In this document: positions 34,709 to 42,124 of the stretch, in pieces
How positions within the stretch are numbered: position 1 is the first letter of the stretch
Layout of the letters: every line of letters starts with the position of its first letter
Assembly: GCA_038527215.1 (NCBI GenBank)
Contig: JBCBGC010000052.1
Coordinates: forward strand, 1-48,958
Reading direction: 5' to 3'
From: JAWPMV01 sp038527215
Lineage (GTDB): Bacteria > Bacteroidota > Bacteroidia > J057
DNA: 48,958 bases
Notes under the pieces: model-generated
Told to the model about the DNA's origin: nothing
Databases searched by the model: none
The model's input: only the letters and a program-made list of their open reading frames with translations
Position numbers and translations under genes: made by a program

Positions 34709-37700
34709 CTATTCTTTTTTTACGATCATAAAGCCCGGCTCTCCATCTTCGAAGGTGTAAGGAACAACCTGATAAGCAGAAAGGATTGTTTTTTTCGATT
34801 CAGGGTCTATAAAAAGCTCTTCTAGCCAATTAATTTTGTCTACGGATACTTCCTGGAGATTCGCTTCCTGGAGATTAGCTCCTCGGAGATTAGCTCCTCG
34901 GAGATTCGCTTCCTGGAGATTAGCTCCTCGGAGATTAGCTCCTCGGAGATTAGCTTCCTTTAGATTCGCTCTCTGGAGGTCTGCCCGTTGGAGCATTGCT
35001 CCCCAGAGATCTGCTTCGTTGAGGTTTGCTCCCCGGAGATCTGCTTGTATAAGATTTGCTTCCTGGAAATATGCGCGATAGACCGTTACTTCCTTGAGCT
35101 TCGCTCCCTGGAGCTTCGTTCCTTTGAGGTTTGCACCCTGGAGGTCCGCTCCCTCGAGGTTTGCACCCTCGAGATATGCTCCCTGGAGGTCTGCTCTCAG
35201 GAAATCCGCACCACGGAGATTTGCTCCCTGGAAATTTGTTTTCTGGAGATTTGCGTCCTGGAGCATTGCACTCCGGAGCTTTGCTCCCTTGAGATCTGCT
35301 TCCTGGAGAATTGCTCCCTTGAGATTTGCTTCCTGGAGCTTTGCTCGCGCGAGATATGCTTTCTGGAGATTTGCTCCGCGGAGATCTGCTTTCTGGAGAT
35401 TTGCTCCCTGGAGATATGCTTTCTGGAGATTAGCTTCCTGGAGATTTGCTCCCTGGAGTTTTGCTCCTTGGAGGATTGCTCCTTGGAGGATTGCTCCCTG
35501 GAGATCTGCTCGCTGGAGATTTGCTTGCGCGAGATCTGCTTCCTGAAGCATTGCTTCCTGGAGCATTGCTTTCTGGAGAATTGCTCCCTGGAGTTCTGCT
35601 CTCTGAATCATTGCTCTTCGGAGAATTGCTCCCTGGAGATCTGCATCCTGGAGAATTGCTTTCTGGAGAATTGCTCCCTGGAGATCTGCTTCCTGGAGAT
35701 TTGCTCCCTGGAGAAATGTTTCCTTAAGCTTTGCATCCTGGAGATCTGCTCGATAGAGCATTGCTCCCCGGAGCTGTGCTTCCTGGAGATTTGCTTCAAA
35801 GAGCTTTGCTCCCTTGAGCTTTGCTCCCTTGAGATCTGCTTCCTGGAGATCTGCTCGATAGAGCTTTGCATCCTGGAGATTTGCTCCCTTGAGATCTGCT
35901 CCCTGGAGATCTGCTCCATGAAGACTTACTCCTTGGAGGTTTGCTCCTCGTAGATTTGCTCGGTAAAGACCCGCTAGCCGTAGATTTGCATCCTGGAGCT
36001 TTGCTCCCTTGAGATTTACTCTCTGGAGATATGCTCCATACAGACCTGCTCCCTGGAGCTTAGCTCCAGGGAGCTTTGCGTCCCGAAGATTTGCTCGTTG
36101 AAGCTTTGCTCGGTAGAGATCTGCTCCCTGGAGATCTGCTCCCTGGAGATCTGCTCCCTGGAGATCTGCTCCCTGGAGATTTGCATGTTTTAAAGACCAA
36201 GAATATGCGGAGCGGGGAGGGGGGGGGCACCGCAACAAATAGTGAAATTTGCTCGGGGGAATTTTTTCCCATCTTTCTTTTTCTAGGCTCCTAATGTGGC
36301 TAATCAAAAACCAGCATCCATAAAAAGTATGAAAAGATTCTTGAATGGGGGATTGATTTCCGACTCTTTTTTCTGAAAACTCCCCAAAATCTCGCTGGAG
36401 CATTTCAGGGAAGAACTCTAATAATCGTCCCTGTAATTGTTTTTTTTCTTTTCCAGTATCTTGCAGAATCATCTCTCTTAAATAACCCTGAACCTCTTCC
36501 GAGAGTTCTTTATGAGCAAATAGCTCTCGGAGGACTTTGAGCATGTCTTGCCAGGAGTTAATCAAGTATTTTTTGCTTATGCTATTTATTGCAAGGAATT
36601 CTGTCTTTGCTCTCTGCCATATATTTCTTGCTACCAGGTACTCTTGCAAAGATTTATGCAAAAACTCAATCGCATAGTTTCTGTCCTCTTCCTCTTGGTC
36701 GGATTTTTCCTTCCTGACCTCTTTCATATAAAAAGCGATCATCAGGTTTTTCAAGACATCATTTAAGTTGCGACCTCCCAACTTTTCTCGAAAATCACTT
36801 GTGGCATTCAGCTTTTCTAAATCTATCTTCCTGATATACTCATACTCACTTTTATAGATGGCCATAGCTATGTCAGAAAGAAAGGCTAGTACATCGGCTT
36901 TTTCGAGCCCTTCCAGGTTATCTAATTGTCCACCTTCTCCCCAATTCCGATCAATTAGAGCTTGGAAAAGCTCATCATAGATTTTAGTTCGAGTATCACT
37001 TTCTTGGAGATCATAATCGGCTGTGGCCACTAATTGCAGTAGGATTGGTTGGTTTATTAATTCTCTAATATGTGAAAAGGATTGATTACCCTTATCATTA
37101 ATCTCATTAAGCTTTGCGGGATTCAATCCTGTATTTGGATGAAATTTGGTGTATTTTTCAAGCCACGCTAATTGTTGGTCTGGGGATAGTTTTTCGAGTT
37201 GAGCAATGAAAAATTCCTTCTTCCTAAGCTTGTTAAGAGTTATGTATCCATATCTGGAAGTCAAAATGATCTTTAGCTTTGGAGTGTCAACTGAGATTCT
37301 GCGTAACTCTTGGCAAAACTCATCAATATCATCATGAGAAAGCCCTTCTCTTTGGAAGATTTCATCCAATCCATCTAAGACTAGAATAGAGCCCTTTAGA
37401 AGTTGATGGGTTACCTTTCCAGGATACTGATCGGTAATATCATTGTTTAGGGCATCAAGGATAAGGTCGAGCGGAGTTGCTAACTTTTCTCGAACATTTC
37501 TAACCAGGCGTAGAGGTAGATAAAAGACGTTTTTTGAGGACCTCCCGGAGTCTAGTAAATCATGGATGAATCGTTTGCAAAAGGAGGTCTTTCCCTGGCC
37601 CGGATACCCAAGTAAAAGAAAGACCTTAGGTTTTGAACTGGCTAGCTCTAGCGGGTTTTTCTGCTTGATAAAATCAAACATGTATTCCTGAAGGGAATCC

Positions 37701-38500
37701 GGATATTCGACAGGAATAAAAGGGGCATGGCGTAGTTTTCGTTTGTGATTTTTATACCTCTCATCCCCTTCATCAAAACACCTTTCACTGACACGAAATT
37801 GGGGTTTGATGTATATATCTGCCAGGGTCATGCCTGCATCATCATCCATGACCAATTCGTGGTACATTTTTCGAAGGGAATCGTGATAAGCCTCCTGGGC
37901 GACTTGTGTTCGAAAGGCGTCCAGGTGCTCTTGAATATCTAGAAATTGATCCCCCTGAAATTGGCCCCAGATATCCTGATACTTTGCTTGCCTTTGATTC
38001 CAAGCTTGAATAACAAAATGATAGAACTTATCTGGGAAGGTCTGGGCAATTTCATTTGCCTTATTCGGTTCCTTTAGATATGCAGGAAGTTCATTCGCCA
38101 GTATCTCTGCGAAGATGGGAACCATAGAAAACTTATGGGGAGCCAAGAAAAAGTCAGGCATCAAGCCAGGTTGCTTCTTATCTAAAGCCTTGTCGAACAT
38201 TTCTGCAAAAGCGGCCAGGTCATTAGGGTCATTACTCCGCTTGAAGGCAAGCCAGTTACTTTTCCAGATACTGGCCAGGCCTCCGGTATATCCTTCTGTG
38301 ATGAGGAGGTAGGCTTTTTGTTCGACTGTAGTAGCGAGATTGAGGGATTTCACAAGGTCTACCAGGTCGAGGCCTAGTCCTACATAGTCCTGGGCAGCAA
38401 CATTAGCTCCTATTTTGAAGAGGGATTTGAAAGCTCCTGCGAAATCAATGCTTAACGACTTCTTTTGAGAAGTTACCGTGATGGCGTGGGGGTTGTTCAT
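34709..38500 (-). CDS. NACHT-type NTPase with a C-terminal pentapeptide-repeat domain
   Basis: The 1263-residue product has a helical N-terminal region (about 1-285) of no recognised family, followed by a STAND/NACHT ATPase: Walker A LLGYPGQGKTS (about 297-307), Walker B ILVLDGLDE (about 372-380) and the TSRYG sensor segment (about 414-418). A helical region (about 440-760) follows. Residues about 770-1217 are around 89 consecutive A(N/D)LQ(G/E/K)-type pentapeptides, a right-handed square helix that probably acts as the sensing part in place of LRR or TPR. The last 45 residues are non-repetitive. STAND/NACHT proteins with repeat sensors act in bacterial anti-phage defence, which is the likely role here. 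The N-terminal part would be the effector. It is the only gene of the putative tRNA-linked element. No frameshift was seen. Confidence 0.85.
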   Translation of the reverse strand: MNNPHAITVTSQKKSLSIDFAGAFKSLFKIGANVAAQDYVGLGLDLVDLVKSLNLATTVEQKAYLLITEGYTGGLASIWKSNWLAFKRSNDPNDLAAFAEMFDKALDKKQPGLMPDFFLAPHKFSMVPIFAEILANELPAYLKEPNKANEIAQTFPDKFYHFVIQAWNQRQAKYQDIWGQFQGDQFLDIQEHLDAFRTQVAQEAYHDSLRKMYHELVMDDDAGMTLADIYIKPQFRVSERCFDEGDERYKNHKRKLRHAPFIPVEYPDSLQEYMFDFIKQKNPLELASSKPKVFLLLGYPGQGKTSFCKRFIHDLLDSGRSSKNVFYLPLRLVRNVREKLATPLDLILDALNNDITDQYPGKVTHQLLKGSILVLDGLDEIFQREGLSHDDIDEFCQELRRISVDTPKLKIILTSRYGYITLNKLRKKEFFIAQLEKLSPDQQLAWLEKYTKFHPNTGLNPAKLNEINDKGNQSFSHIRELINQPILLQLVATADYDLQESDTRTKIYDELFQALIDRNWGEGGQLDNLEGLEKADVLAFLSDIAMAIYKSEYEYIRKIDLEKLNATSDFREKLGGRNLNDVLKNLMIAFYMKEVRKEKSDQEEEDRNYAIEFLHKSLQEYLVARNIWQRAKTEFLAINSISKKYLINSWQDMLKVLRELFAHKELSEEVQGYLREMILQDTGKEKKQLQGRLLEFFPEMLQRDFGEFSEKRVGNQSPIQESFHTFYGCWFLISHIRSLEKERWEKIPPSKFHYLLRCPPPPRSAYSWSLKHANLQGADLQGADLQGADLQGADLYRAKLQRANLRDAKLPGAKLQGAGLYGAYLQRVNLKGAKLQDANLRLAGLYRANLRGANLQGVSLHGADLQGADLKGANLQDAKLYRADLQEADLKGAKLKGAKLFEANLQEAQLRGAMLYRADLQDAKLKETFLQGANLQEADLQGAILQKAILQDADLQGAILRRAMIQRAELQGAILQKAMLQEAMLQEADLAQANLQRADLQGAILQGAILQGAKLQGANLQEANLQKAYLQGANLQKADLRGANLQKAYLARAKLQEANLKGAILQEADLKGAKLRSAMLQDANLQKTNFQGANLRGADFLRADLQGAYLEGANLEGADLQGANLKGTKLQGAKLKEVTVYRAYFQEANLIQADLRGANLNEADLWGAMLQRADLQRANLKEANLRGANLRGANLQEANLRGANLRGANLQEANLQEVSVDKINWLEELFIDPESKKTILSAYQVVPYTFEDGEPGFMIVKKE
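34850..36185 (-). repeat. tandem 15-bp codon repeats encoding the pentapeptide domain
   Basis: About 89 units of 15 bp encode the pentapeptide helix; units near 36120-36180 are four perfect copies of CTGCTCCCTGGAGAT (plus strand). The repetition leaves several other frames open for hundreds of codons on the plus strand, which are not genes. The perfect copies indicate recent expansion by slippage or unequal exchange. Confidence 0.9.
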
Positions 38501-38593
38501 GCAGTTGTACTATTTCTCTATCAGAAAGATAGGGAAAATTGGGGGAGGGTGGGGAAGGAGCGGGATTTTTGCCTTTAGGGAGAGGGGCAAAAA

Positions 38594-38628
38594 GCAAAAA
38601 CCCTCCCGTCAAAGACGGAAGGGTTTTT
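38594..38628 (-). terminator. terminator of tRNA-Ala
   Basis: AAAAACCCTCCCGTC pairs with GACGGAAGGGTTTTT around a three-base loop, with one C-A mismatch. It lies 3 bases past the 3' end of the tRNA, with the T-run on the minus strand. Confidence 0.85.
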
Positions 38629-38629
38629 C

Positions 38630-38644
38630 GTGGAGCATGGCGGA
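38630..38644 (+). repeat. 15-bp attachment-site repeat within the tRNA-Ala 3' end
   Basis: Identical to 34477-34491. It covers the 3' strand of the T-stem, the 3' strand of the acceptor stem, the discriminator base and one base beyond, the region most often used by tyrosine recombinases. Confidence 0.75.
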
Positions 38645-38704
38645 GTCGAACCGCCGACCTTTTGACTGCCAGTCAAACGCTCTAGCCAACTGAGCTAATG
38701 CCCC
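38631..38704 (-). tRNA. tRNA-Ala (anticodon GGC)
   Basis: On the minus strand 74 bases fold as a complete cloverleaf: acceptor GGGGCAT with ATGCTCC, including the G3-U70 pair that marks alanine tRNAs; D-stem GCTC/GAGC; anticodon stem TTTGA/TCAAA with loop CTGGCAG (anticodon GGC); variable loop AGGTC; T-stem GGCGG/CCGCC with loop TTCGACT; discriminator A. CCA is not encoded. The 3' end doubles as the right repeat of the putative integrated element. Confidence 0.97.
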
Positions 38705-38793
38705 AATAAGAAAAGATCAAGTGCCCCTCTCGGAGCGGATACAAAGGTAGAACATTATCGGAATTTCCCCAAAATTTTTTGGGATGATTATCG

Positions 38794-38821
38794 TAGGGGC
38801 AGACCAGTGTGTCTGCCCCTA
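38794..38821. repeat. extragenic palindrome
   Basis: TAGGGGCAGAC pairs perfectly with GTCTGCCCCTA around CAGTGT. No T-run follows on either strand, so it is not a typical terminator; it looks like a dispersed extragenic palindrome. Confidence 0.75.
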
Positions 38822-38871
38822 AGGAGGAATGTCCGGAAGGTTAGGATGCGTCAGGGAGCCATCCTGATCTC

Positions 38872-38926
38872 GGAGACCCCGGATAAGTCTTTTTCCCTGG
38901 TGGTCAAAAGTCTTTCCGGGGTGACA
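38872..38926 (+). repeat. 55-bp extragenic palindromic repeat, copy 2
   Basis: Inverted copy of 74-128 with four substitutions and no gaps. Terminal ACCCCGGA and TCCGGGGT are fully conserved in both copies. Confidence 0.8.
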
Positions 38927-38944
38927 AGAAAAGAAAGAACTGAG

Positions 38945-39041
38945 ACCGCTCCTGTGGGGGCTAAGAGAAGCGAGATGAGAGATGAGAGACCGCTTCCCTT
39001 AGGGACCGCCCCTGCGGGACTCTGAGAGGCGAGAAGTGAGA
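38945..39041 (+). repeat. degenerate direct repeat of about 40 bp
   Basis: Segments starting ACCGCTCCTGTGGGGGCT (38945) and ACCGCCCCTGCGGGACTC (39005) both continue into AGAG.(A/G)GCGAGA..TGAGA. A shorter related piece (ACCGCTTCCC) lies between. All are non-coding. Confidence 0.6.
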
Positions 39042-39146
39042 CTAGCATAGCGGGTATGCTCACCCGTGCGACGGGGCATTGACGCTGCTGGGGTGAGGGG
39101 GCTGGCTAGTGTGCAGGCGCGGTTAGCAGCGTCTTGATTTTTTTGT

Positions 39147-39208
39147 ATCCTTTTTTTATCAAGAAAAAAAGGATAAGGAGCTTTCACCAAGAAAAAAAGG
39201 ACAAAGAG
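39147..39208 (+). repeat. A-rich hairpin and direct repeats
   Basis: ATCCTTTTTTT (39147-39157) pairs with AAAAAAAGGAT (39164-39174). The right arm is part of a direct repeat CAAGAAAAAAAGGA at about 39160 and 39188, and a third weaker copy follows. Confidence 0.6.
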
Positions 39209-39273
39209 ACTCCAAGAAAAAAAAGAAACCCACCGAAAGGTGCTACGAGCCAAACAAAAAAACCAGAAACCCC

Positions 39274-39290
39274 TATCTTTACCCCACAGA
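39274..39290 (+). promoter_or_regulatory. possible -7 promoter region of the K+ channel gene
   Basis: TATCTTTACCCCACAGA resembles TAnnTTTG and lies 13 bases before the start codon. It matches 16 of 17 bases of a segment before the glutamate synthase gene (45667-45683). No good -33 TTG is at normal distance. Confidence 0.35.
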
Positions 39291-39303
39291 CAAAACCACG
39301 CCT

Positions 39304-40305
39304 ATGAGCCTGAGCCGGGTGATATTTTCCTTGTTGTTGCTGATCCTGATCTCCATGTTTGGGGTGATAGGATTCGCCATCATTGAAGGCAAGGGCCTGG
39401 TAGACGCCATCTACATGACGGTCATCACCATGAGCACCGTGGGCTTTGGCTGGACGGAGGAACCCAGCGAAGCGGGCAAAGTCTTCTCCGTCATCCTCAT
39501 CATTTTTAGTGCCGGTACCTTTGTGTATGCCATCACCACTTTAACTACCTTTATTGTGGAAGGGGAGGTACGCAAACTGGTTACCACCTATCAGGTCAAC
39601 AAAAAAGTGGCGAAACTAGATCAACATATCATCATCTGTGGCCTGGGCCGCAACGGACGGGAAGCAGCCATGGAGCTTTGGCGGCAGGGCAAACAATTCA
39701 TCATCATTGAGTCCGATGAAGAAGTGATCGAGCGCTTCCGCAAAATTCAGCCCGATGCCCTCTTTATCCTGGGCGATGCCACCCGGGAAGAAATCCTCGC
39801 TCAGGCGCAAATCGGAAGAGCCAAAGGCCTCGTCTCTGCCCTTTCTTCCGATGCCGAAAACGTCTACATCACCCTCACCGCTCGTGGCCTCCATCCCCAA
39901 CTCAAGATTATCGGCCGGGCCAGCAAAGCCGAAGCCATCTCCAAACTCAAAAGAGCCGGCGCCAATGAGGTCATCGTCCCTAATGCCATGGGGGGCCGCA
40001 AAATGGTCAACATGATTACCCGCCCGGCCCTGGTAGAATTTGTAGAAATGGTGAGCGGAGAAGGCAATCCGCACTGGCACCTTAAGCAGATCACCTGCCA
40101 GGAAGGAGACAAATTGGTAGGCAGCACCCTCAAGGAATTACAAATCCGCAGCAAAACCGGCGTCCTGGTCCTTGGCTATAAGCGCCCCAACTACCAAACC
40201 GAAATCAATCCCCCTGCCGACCGCAAAATCCAGGTAGGAGACGGCCTCTTCATGCTGGGCACCGACGCCCAACTCACCAAGTTTCACGAAGCCTATCAGG
40301 AATAA
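39304..40305 (+). CDS. TrkA-type (RCK) two-helix potassium channel
   Basis: The 333-residue product has two membrane helices (about 5-27 and 60-82) around a pore helix with the selectivity filter T45-V-G-F-G49 (TMSTVGFGW). An RCK/TrkA-N Rossmann domain follows (about 105-225, IIICGLGRNGREAAMELW, with the acidic end IIIESDEE that binds NAD or a similar ligand). A TrkA-C-like domain ends the protein (about 245-330). It is a ligand-gated K+ channel of the inner membrane, MthK-like in layout. It is monocistronic and converges on the BatD-like gene, 5 bases away. Confidence 0.92.
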   Translation: MSLSRVIFSLLLLILISMFGVIGFAIIEGKGLVDAIYMTVITMSTVGFGWTEEPSEAGKVFSVILIIFSAGTFVYAITTLTTFIVEGEVRKLVTTYQVNKKVAKLDQHIIICGLGRNGREAAMELWRQGKQFIIIESDEEVIERFRKIQPDALFILGDATREEILAQAQIGRAKGLVSALSSDAENVYITLTARGLHPQLKIIGRASKAEAISKLKRAGANEVIVPNAMGGRKMVNMITRPALVEFVEMVSGEGNPHWHLKQITCQEGDKLVGSTLKELQIRSKTGVLVLGYKRPNYQTEINPPADRKIQVGDGLFMLGTDAQLTKFHEAYQE

Positions 40306-40310
40306 AGGGC

Positions 40311-41225
40311 TTATTTTTTCCGGCCCAGGGCTTTTTTCCGAATCTGATAAATATGCCCTAAGACCTGCTTAAGCTCCCCAATCAGGTGTTTGATCTCCGG
40401 CCTTTCCAGACTTTTACCCGCATAAATCACCTGGTCCCCTTGCTGAGAAGCGCGGATCAGCACCCCTCTTTGGCCTTGAGAAAAACCCGGGTCGCGCTCC
40501 AGATGATTGCGCAGTTCGGTAGTGGTCATAAAGCGGAAGCCCCGACGGTCCCTGGGGTCGAGGTAGCCTTTCCACAATTGGCTCAATTCCTTGAAGAGAT
40601 ATACCTGATCGGCTTCGTCTTCCAGTTTGCGGAGGCGACGACGCACCACCTGCCATTCCGTCTGGTTTTTTTGATAAGCCAGGTAGCGCTGTACCGGATG
40701 CCGGAGAAAATAGCCAATCACCAGCAAGAGCGCAGCCACGCCCAGGATGATGCTGATCCACAACAGATAATTGGGAGGATCCTGCAATTCCAGGAGCCCG
40801 GTCTGCAGGTTATACTGCATACTGGGATCCCACTCCGTCAGGCGCAGGTTCAGGCGGATGGTATCGCTAAAGGCATAAGCTCTAAAGGTATCCTGCCCAC
40901 TGTAATAGGCGTAAGGCACAAAAAGGGCCTGGGCTTCTTCCAGCGAAAAAGAGCGGACCTGATAGGTAACCACATCCCAGGAAATGCCTTCCAGGGTTTG
41001 AGTAGGTTCAGGCTCACTGCCCACCCATTCAAAGGGCTCAAAATCCCTGGGCGTAGGAAACTCTACCATCACATCCTGCGGATGTTGGATGGCCAGTTTG
41101 AGCGATACGGGCATACCGATGGCCATGGTATCACTATCAAAACTCAGGATAGCTTGTACCTCCTGACCTTGTAATGAGGTCAGCAAGCCAAAGAGCAGCA
41201 GGCCGATGCTGAAAATTCGCCTCAT
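40311..41225 (-). CDS. BatD-like membrane protein
   Basis: The 304-residue product has a signal peptide (1-20), a periplasmic beta domain (about 22-150) with SFDSDTMAIGMPVSLKLAIQ, one transmembrane helix (about 155-178) and a cytoplasmic helical part (about 180-304) rich in charged residues. The topology and place beside a DUF58 gene match BatD/DUF4381-type proteins of MoxR-linked operons. No MoxR ATPase gene is next to it. It overlaps the DUF58 gene by 4 bases, so the two are translationally coupled. Confidence 0.72.
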   Translation of the reverse strand: MRRIFSIGLLLFGLLTSLQGQEVQAILSFDSDTMAIGMPVSLKLAIQHPQDVMVEFPTPRDFEPFEWVGSEPEPTQTLEGISWDVVTYQVRSFSLEEAQALFVPYAYYSGQDTFRAYAFSDTIRLNLRLTEWDPSMQYNLQTGLLELQDPPNYLLWISIILGVAALLLVIGYFLRHPVQRYLAYQKNQTEWQVVRRRLRKLEDEADQVYLFKELSQLWKGYLDPRDRRGFRFMTTTELRNHLERDPGFSQGQRGVLIRASQQGDQVIYAGKSLERPEIKHLIGELKQVLGHIYQIRKKALGRKK

Positions 41226-42103
41226 ATACCCGGAGTTTTGGCGCGATTACGCTGGCGGAAATATTTTTCCAGGACGGGGATGTAGTCCTCTTTGGTATTG
41301 ATCGAAAGGTAGTCAATGCGGTTGCGCCGACAGATATCCAACAGATGCGTTTCTATGCTTTCGAAACTTTCGTTGAGTTGCTTGCGGTAGCCAACATCTC
41401 CGGCATTTAGCCAGCGCATGCGGCGGGATTCGATGTCGAAGACCGGAATGGTACCCGTCCCCATGCTAAAGACCTCATTCGGGTGAAATAAGCGAATCAG
41501 GATGACCTCGTGTTTGCGACTGAGTTGGACGAGCGAACGCTCATAGTCCCGATCCAGAAAGTCTGAGATAATCAGCAAGATGCTCCGCCGCTTTAGGGTA
41601 TGCTGCATGAAGTCCAGCGCCAGTTGGATGTCCGTCCGGTCGCTTTTGTTTTCGTGGGTCAGCACGCCCTGCACGATTTTGAGAATGTGCTTGCGCCCTT
41701 TTTTCGGCTTATAATAGCTTTCGATCTGATCGGAAAAAGTGGCCAGGCCAAATTTATCCTGATTCTTCAAGGCGGAAAAAGCCAGGATAGAGGCGATTTC
41801 CATGCCGATCAGGCGTTTATTTTCTTCTGCTGGACCGAAGTCTCCTGAGCCACTGATATCGAAGAGGACAAAAAGCGTCTGCTCACGCTCTTCCTTAAAC
41901 TGCTTGATAAAAACTTTGCCCGTCTTAGCCGTAACGTTCCAGTCGATGGTCCGAATATCATCCCCGTATTGATAAGGCCTTACCTCATCAAATTCGAGCC
42001 CTTGTCCTTTGAAAGCCGAGTGGTATTCCCCCGCAAAGGTGCTGTCCACCATTTTGCGGATTTTGATTTCCAGTCTTCGTACTTTCTTGAGGATATCTTT
42101 CAT
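41222..42103 (-). CDS. DUF58 domain protein (von Willebrand A-like)
   Basis: The 293-residue product belongs to the DUF58 family: residues about 25-75 hold the FAGEYHSAFKGQGLEFDEVR and YQYGDDIRTIDWNVTAKTG signature, followed by a vWA-like fold with a MIDAS-type motif FDISGSG (about 97-103) and LLIISDFLDRDYE. Such proteins work with MoxR ATPases in the biogenesis or stress protection of envelope or enzyme complexes. It is the second gene of thyA - DUF58 - BatD-like (21 bases after thyA) on the minus strand. Confidence 0.93.
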   Translation of the reverse strand: MKDILKKVRRLEIKIRKMVDSTFAGEYHSAFKGQGLEFDEVRPYQYGDDIRTIDWNVTAKTGKVFIKQFKEEREQTLFVLFDISGSGDFGPAEENKRLIGMEIASILAFSALKNQDKFGLATFSDQIESYYKPKKGRKHILKIVQGVLTHENKSDRTDIQLALDFMQHTLKRRSILLIISDFLDRDYERSLVQLSRKHEVILIRLFHPNEVFSMGTGTIPVFDIESRRMRWLNAGDVGYRKQLNESFESIETHLLDICRRNRIDYLSINTKEDYIPVLEKYFRQRNRAKTPGI

Positions 42104-42124
42104 ACGGAAAAAAACAGCGGCATG

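Larger units (their letters stand above)
34477..38644. mobile_element. putative 4.17-kb integrative element in tRNA-Ala, single NACHT gene, no integrase
   Basis: The segment is bounded by a perfect 15-bp direct repeat. The right copy lies in the T-stem/acceptor end of an intact tRNA-Ala gene that reads toward the element. The left copy is an orphan followed by a terminator. This is the usual result of site-specific integration into a tRNA 3' end. The only gene inside is the NACHT/pentapeptide gene (34709-38500). No recombinase is present, so it would be a relic or need help in trans. Confidence 0.6.
38705..39303. other. repeat-rich intergenic region
   Basis: About 600 bases without a gene but with four kinds of short repeat: a perfect 11-bp palindrome (38794-38821), the second copy of the 55-bp element (38872-38926), a degenerate pair of about 40 bp (38945-39041) and A-rich direct repeats with a hairpin (39147-39210). 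The right end should hold the promoter of the K+ channel gene. Confidence 0.7.

Noticed and set aside
34836..35953. Long plus-strand open frames rich in Leu, Cys, Ser and Phe (up to 321 codons)
   Set aside because: They are antisense shadows of the 15-bp pentapeptide-coding repeats. Their sequence has the same 5-residue period and no protein family.
34850..36185. CRISPR-like look of regularly repeated short DNA
   Set aside because: The units are contiguous 15-bp codon repeats without spacers, and they form one open minus-strand frame of pentapeptides.
38794..38821. Perfect palindrome considered as a terminator
   Set aside because: No T-run on either strand and no gene ending nearby. It was listed as an extragenic palindrome instead.
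40386..41174. Plus-strand frame of 262 codons opposite the BatD-like gene
   Set aside because: The minus-strand frame has signal peptide, membrane helix and operon overlap with DUF58; the plus frame has none.
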